Both the position numbers and the translations under genes were made by a program. The notes beneath the pieces are model-generated. The model was not told the DNA's origin. It saw nothing but the letters and a program-made list of their open reading frames with translations, and did no database searches. Shown here piece by piece: positions 58,787 through 64,000 of a stretch of DNA of 64,000 bases; position 1 is the first letter of the stretch, and each line of letters starts with the position of its first letter. This DNA comes from Macrotrachela quadricornifera (lineage: Eukaryota > Rotifera > Eurotatoria > Philodinida > Philodinidae). The stretch lies in the NCBI GenBank assembly GCA_022393335.1, contig JAJEKB010020906.1, forward strand, positions 1,587,217-1,651,216, in the 5' to 3' direction.

Positions 58787-61700
58787 CTAGATTTTACCTC
58801 TATTTTCCACAAATTGTTGCTCTCGGCAAGTAATGAATACCCAATAAATAAGTTGTGCTACAACTGGAATGATTATTTTAAGGCTCAGAGAAAGACCTCC
58901 AAATAAACCAGCGATAGTGGTGACTATATAGATAATATCTAGTCGTCGTGATATTGTATAAGTACAACTAGCAGGTGCGCAAGCATCATAATAGCCATTA
59001 TAATTGATGATGAATTGCCATTCTTCGATCATAAGGTTCGATAACATAACTGATATAGTGTCGTTGGGTAAGAATCGCGATGAAACAGAGCTGTTCATTG
59101 CGGTGATAGCTAATGTAGCTGCAGGCAATGGAGATCGTTTCGGTAGATCAACATTGTACATAGAAAGTATCATATTGATACAAGTTTGATTGAAGAAACA
59201 TCGTAGATCAGATAAAAAGACCTTTCCTAGGAATATGCAAGACTTAACTATGCCTGGTACACTCCATACAATAGTCCCTCGTGTACAATTATAACCGTAT
59301 TCGCATGTAAACTGACCTCCAGACCACATGGGATCAGGACAATTAAATGCCACGCTACATGCACATTCGTTAAAAGTGGAAGGTGTTGGTGAATGATATC
59401 GAATCCTCCAGGAACCATTCACTTGAAATATTTGGTGTTGTATTCCATTCTCTATTCCACCAGCCATTATCGATGTAGTCTGCAGTGTCGCCATCAAGAT
59501 AGGATTACGTTTTGTGCGCGCCTGAAATTCGTCGATAATCGCTGTTATTCGTGCCGTGAACTGGTCACCTAAAGAATAATAAGAAAACATATAGCAAATG
59601 TCAAACTTACTGAAATATGAAGTTTTTTGTCTTCTACATGTCAAAATAACTTTCAGTCAGAGCTATTGGGAAAGTATTTGTACTTGAACTTTTCGTACTT
59701 TTTCAAGGAAAAAATTACCCAGGTGGAACTTATTCCATCAGATCCTGTCGGATCCGATAAAACTGATGAAATGAAAACATCTAATATTCCCCTATTCTAA
59801 TTTCGACCATCTATATGAAACAAAAGTTGAAGAAATGTGTATATTCCAATTGACCTAAAAAAATTTCATTTTAAGCCAGGTAGAACATCTAAATTCAATA
59901 GTAATTTTTTTTAATTAAAAATTTTATTTTCTTTAGTTTAGATCAATTGGAACATTCCAATTAAACAGTAAGTTTTTCTTTTAAATTAAATAAATTATAT
60001 TTTTTCTTTATGTTGGGTCGATTGATATACGGTCGATCCTAACGTCAAGGATTGATGCTGATTGTTCAGGTCGAATTCCCCAAATGTTCTCGTTTTATAC
60101 TGTTTCTATAATGTATCAGAGATATATGAGATTTACTATCAATCACAGTTAATACGACAACAGTTGGGAAATCCGATTAGACTAATCAATCTCGTATATG
60201 TATTTTGCATTGATCATAAATTAAACAGCTGATAAGGGAAGCATTCATATACTGCAGATAAGATTTGGTTCATCAGCAGAAATTTAGTAGAATACTATCG
60301 GATTCTCTCAGAAATTGTCGGATTACTTAATCTGAGTACATAAAATTGTATAAGTATTTCATGAGATTTACGTGGATTTTGAGAAAAGTACTTGACATCT
60401 ACAACTGTACTTCAGAGTAATTGTTTGGTATTTGTACTTAGATACAAAAATATATACTTTATACATTTTACTTGAGGCATACATAAGATAAATTTTTCTA
60501 TTAAAATTAATTAGCTATGATACGTTTTTACATAATATTATAATGTCAACGGATTAAAAAGTGGATGACAATAGAAATATTCTAATGAAACCTTTTTAAT
60601 CTAATACACTGATAAAATGATTGCAGATCATTTGTAAAAATTATCTATTTTCATTTTTTTAAGTTTCTTTGAAAGTGTGACGAACATCTTCAGACGATCA
60701 TGTTCCTTCAACTTAATATCATGAATACATAAAGTTCTTGAGAATTCTGTATCTTTTTCAAATACAAGTAAAATACTTTTACTTATAGTACTTGTTTGAA
60801 ATATAAGAGGCACTCTATTATTGAAACGTTGTGGATTATTTCATATTTCTTTCTTACTTATCTAGTAGCTTTTGAAAAGAAATAGCATCAATCCTTACAT
60901 AACTAGTAAAATCAATAAGGCACACAACAGTCTTCTTCAAAATGACCTGAGTTTTTCTTTTGATTTACTTGTTTCTTTGCAAACTCTATAAAAATTCATA
61001 TCGAATACACAAGAACTAGATACTATAGGACAGCTTCTTAGCAAATCATCAAAATAGGAGGACTATGTATAGCTAATTCATCCGTGCGTAGTTATATGGG
61101 TTTGACGACAAATTCCAGAAACTTGTACCACTGATTTGATGTCTAGTTGTCAGTAATTGATCGAAATTTGTATTCTCAAATTCAGTTTTTATTATATTGA
61201 TTAATTAACAAATAAACGACAGTGATTCTAGGATCTATTTAGTAAATGGCTATTTGATATACAAATTAATTTGTTTTCTTATACATCATATGAGCTTAAT
61301 GAATTCTCTATCATTATCGTTTTTCTTACAATTGTTTTTGTTTGAAAATGCAACATAAAAAACTATTATAGTTGTGAATATTTATCATTTACTAAGACAC
61401 TTTTTGAGCTAACCAAACAAAGATTTCATTTGCGTTAAAACTTTTATTTGCAAATGGTATACATAGGTAAAGGAATTCTAAACATAAAATAAATGCTTTA
61501 TATCAGCCTATTGACTGCATTTTCTTAGTACAGAAAGTATGATTGAAAATATAAAGTGATTAAAAAATAGGAAAACATGTTATCAGTTATTAAATTAGAC
61601 ATTCAATCTACAGACAATTCATTCTCAATAAGATTTATTTAGGAAAATATAAAATTTTCTGATTGTAAAGAATAGATCTAATAGTCCGTTTATGGCCCTT

Positions 61701-63201
61701 GATGATAGGTAGTTCTAAAATATCTGTTTAAGAAAATTAAAAGAAATTAACTCGATGAAGTCCGAAACGATAAGAGTGCACGAATAAAGTTTTTCACTTA
61801 CGTGAATATGCCAGAGAATTGATGAATTCATCCCTAAGAAACACGGACGTAGTTTTTGTAATATATGTAGTCGAAAAATAGCAGAACACTTGAAGTTGAG
61901 CGAAAAAATACGATCCATAACGTCGAAAATCGTCTTCTGGCAGCATGTGGTTGTCTAACAGGTCGTCGAAGACAAGTCTGAAGTAACCAACTAACCAAAC
62001 ATCATAGTCTAGTGTGAATGGACTTGTACAAATCTAAATCATTAATATGTATTGTTGCTATTGTCTGGAAAGTAGTAATGAAAAGGTGAACAGTGTAGAA
62101 TAAGATTGAAAAATGCTAAACAAATCAGTTTGTAACAAAGAGTGAATCGAAACGGCTTTTCTAGGTCAAGTTTGGTTCGGGTTCAATTCAAGTGAATTTC
62201 GAAAAAAAATTAATTCAAGTTCGGTTCGGTTCATTTTTGGTCTCTGATCTGAAATCATTTTCATACTAATAGAAAATAACTAAATTCAAATAATAAAAAT
62301 TTGTTTCAGATGGGTTAAAAAGTACAGAAGTCATTTTCATAAAATCTAACATTTCATCGCTGTAATGAATTATCAATTAAAACAATGCTTAAATTTGTAG
62401 TATTCATCAGTCTATGGTTGAAAGATCAATTATTTATTTCACTGAAAAGTTCTTGAAGATTTTTTTGAGATCAAATGCTTAAATAGTTTGGAGTCTATTT
62501 AAAAGAAGTCAAACAATAATGTATGCCACATTTAGTATAGACCATACAGTGAGATTATCAAAATAGCATATCGAGATACCTGTCATGCTGTACGATATGA
62601 GCAAAGAAGCTCATCGGAACAAAGGAAGTAGAATTTTTAAATTTTAGCAGTTTAGATTCGTTCAGCATTCTAAAGACTAATGTTGGAAAATTTAAACAGA
62701 ATAAATATGAATGTTTACATTTTTCTTATCGCACTAATAAGTCAATTATGTTTCTCGTCAAAGGAACCGAATCTTGATAATATGACCAAAAGCATGTTTC
62801 AAAGAAGGTCCTTATACTAATGATAAATAAGCAACTGTAATTTGATGAGAATATTGTTAATTATATTTATTTTCACATCGAATTACTACACCTTCCCCAA
62901 ACTAGAGAATCAAGTCTAACTTGTGTTATGTTGTTTGATTTATTACCTGGTGGAAACGTGGAGGAGAAGTCATAATCATTTTGTCATGACGCATTGAAAC
63001 CTTCGAGCAGGGACATACAAGTGTTTCTGGATTTGTTTTATGAAGTTTTTCAAAAGTGGCAAGTGATGGATTTGACACCATGATTGATCGCGTATGGACT
63101 GTGAAAGATGTGTAGAAAGCAAGTATAGTGATAGCCACTATAAGAAGAATTATATAAGCACGTGTGGCTTGAATTCCAAGAAGCTCATTTGACAGCTTAT
63201 C
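58787..63201 (-). CDS. two-TM Cys-rich membrane protein, copy B (unknown function, 5' end missing)
   Basis: Exons 63201-62947, 62033-61802 and 59568-58787 fit by frame (phase 0, then phase 1), with introns of 913 and 2233 bp. About 422 residues are visible; the first exon lies upstream of a TATTTTAG acceptor. Plan as in copy A: first helix AYIILLIVAITILAFYTSF, CPCSKVSMRHD, PPRFHQ then ICTSPF, a Cys-rich ectodomain (NECACSVAFNC, FTCEYGYNC), the shared segment SSRFLPNDTISVMLSNLMIE, CAPASCTYTI, and a final helix (IVTTIAGLFGGLSLSLKII). The introns are unusually long for this window and are AT-rich, with AAGTACTTG-type repeats near 59665-59700 and 60340-60480. Function unknown; a DEG/ENaC-like channel is one speculative option because of topology and the GLFGG in the last helix. 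Confidence 0.65.
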
Positions 63202-63599
63202 CTAAAATATGTTAAATTTTGATAGCATTCAAAATTATCTTCTAGTTTAGTCTATATCATGATCGTCACTTTTATCTTATGTCTCAAAACAACAAAATGC
63301 TCGATATTGTTTTTAATTGTAAAAGAAACGTAGGCAATCAGCGCCAATTCAAGCTGAATTAGTATGGATTAAGTACTTTCTTTTAAAATAAAAGATCAAA
63401 GTCGAAATGGAGAGAAAAAAAAGTTGTGTACGAATCTTCTATTGAGATCCGAAACTCGTGAGAGATCGAAAGTGCTTTTGTTATTCCTTTGAATAATAGC
63501 TAGGTATTATTATATTTCAATGGAATCGCATATATAGATTTTTCTATTGGGACATTTTGTTTTGAATAGCTCATTATTTAAATCATTTCTTCATCTGAT
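63202..63599. other. 5' flank or intron of copy B
   Basis: No exon recognised; probably the intron before the first visible exon of copy B. Confidence 0.4.
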
Positions 63600-63960
63600 C
63601 TGTATGTCTGAATGGTTAAGATGTTTGACGCATATCCACAAGATACTGTGTTCGAACCTTGAACAAGTCACCAACGGCTATTGTGTCTCAGATCATCCAT
63701 CCAAAAACAAACTGACTACGTTGTTGACATACACTAAAAAGTCATTAAGACTAGTATGTGGTCAGTCACTATGCACGGGGAGCTTAACTGATTAACCGGG
63801 GAGAACTCTGAGTCAGCCGGCCTTCTGTCCAGATCTACATTTAGTAATATATGTAGGAAACTATTGAGGTTGTCAAAAGTGTCCTCAAACAGCGTCCTAT
63901 ATTGAAAAGTAGCCGAAAGGCGGGATATTCTTTGTCTTCTTCTTCTTTATTCCTTCATCA
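63600..63960 (+). repeat. tRNA-like, probably SINE-derived sequence
   Basis: The head resembles a Leu/Ser-class tRNA: A-box-like TGTCTGAATGGTTAAGATG and B-box-like TGTTCGAACCT about 35 bp later. The stems do not close well, and a non-tRNA body ending in a TCTTCTTCTTC-rich tail follows. This layout suits a tRNA-derived SINE rather than a tRNA gene. Confidence 0.4.
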
Positions 63961-64000
63961 AAAGCTGATTCTTCGACTGTTTCAACACTTCAACTGCTGC

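Noticed and set aside
1..64000. CRISPR arrays, rRNA genes, prokaryotic operons, bdelloid-type telomeric repeat runs
   Set aside because: None seen; tandem repeats present are minisatellites without spacer structure.

Overview
This is a metazoan nuclear window, AT-rich, with small genes carrying many introns of about 47-73 bp, GT-AG boundaries, and a dense load of varied transposable elements. The combination points to a bdelloid rotifer. Supporting signs are a Ty3/gypsy element whose third ORF is a DEDDy-type exonuclease (a known bdelloid retroelement feature), a divergent nuclear receptor, an NHL-repeat membrane protein, and an intronless GC-rich gene of a family known mainly from fungi. The organism is inferred from these features and was not tested by any search.

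Layout. 0-0.9 kb: 5' part of a riboflavin transporter gene (SLC52-like, minus strand). 0.9-14.6 kb: no intact gene. This stretch holds minisatellites, several long inverted-repeat (foldback/MITE) elements, one copy of a duplicated segment carrying a 793-bp Mutator-like insertion, and scattered relics of a vWFA-domain gene. 15.2-16.7 kb: a four-exon NHL-repeat transmembrane gene (minus). 16.7-28.5 kb: mostly non-coding, with relics of a secreted phospholipase A2, an ABCG transporter 3' end and a pogo-like transposon with about 240-bp TIRs. 28.6-31.8 kb: a three-exon nuclear receptor gene (plus) whose first intron contains a 1.2-kb inverted-repeat element. 32.3-33.7 kb: a second, deleted pogo-like transposase. 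34.1-36.1 kb: an intact saponin-hydrolase-like secreted protein (minus), the best horizontal-transfer candidate. 36-43 kb: repeats, a non-LTR ORF1 relic, and the second copy of the duplicated segment with its own small hAT-type insertion.

44.2-52.3 kb is a young, apparently complete Ty3/gypsy retrotransposon. Its two 147-bp LTRs differ at one position, it has a 5-bp target duplication TATAC, and it carries gag, pol and an exonuclease ORF3. It sits inside a decayed DDE_Tnp_4-type transposase gene, and removing it restores reading across the junction. Immediately downstream is a 1775-bp mariner element whose transposase has one in-frame stop. 55-63.2 kb: two paralogous genes (minus) for Cys-rich proteins with an N-terminal and a C-terminal membrane segment; an intron of the first carries a TTAA-flanked piggyBac-type MITE. 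The right end has a tRNA-like, SINE-like sequence.

The host genes are unrelated and form no operon or pathway. The main theme is repeated transposon insertion, with several insertions dated relative to each other by empty sites or nested target duplications. Exon structures were worked out by reading-frame continuity across splice sites, without transcript evidence.
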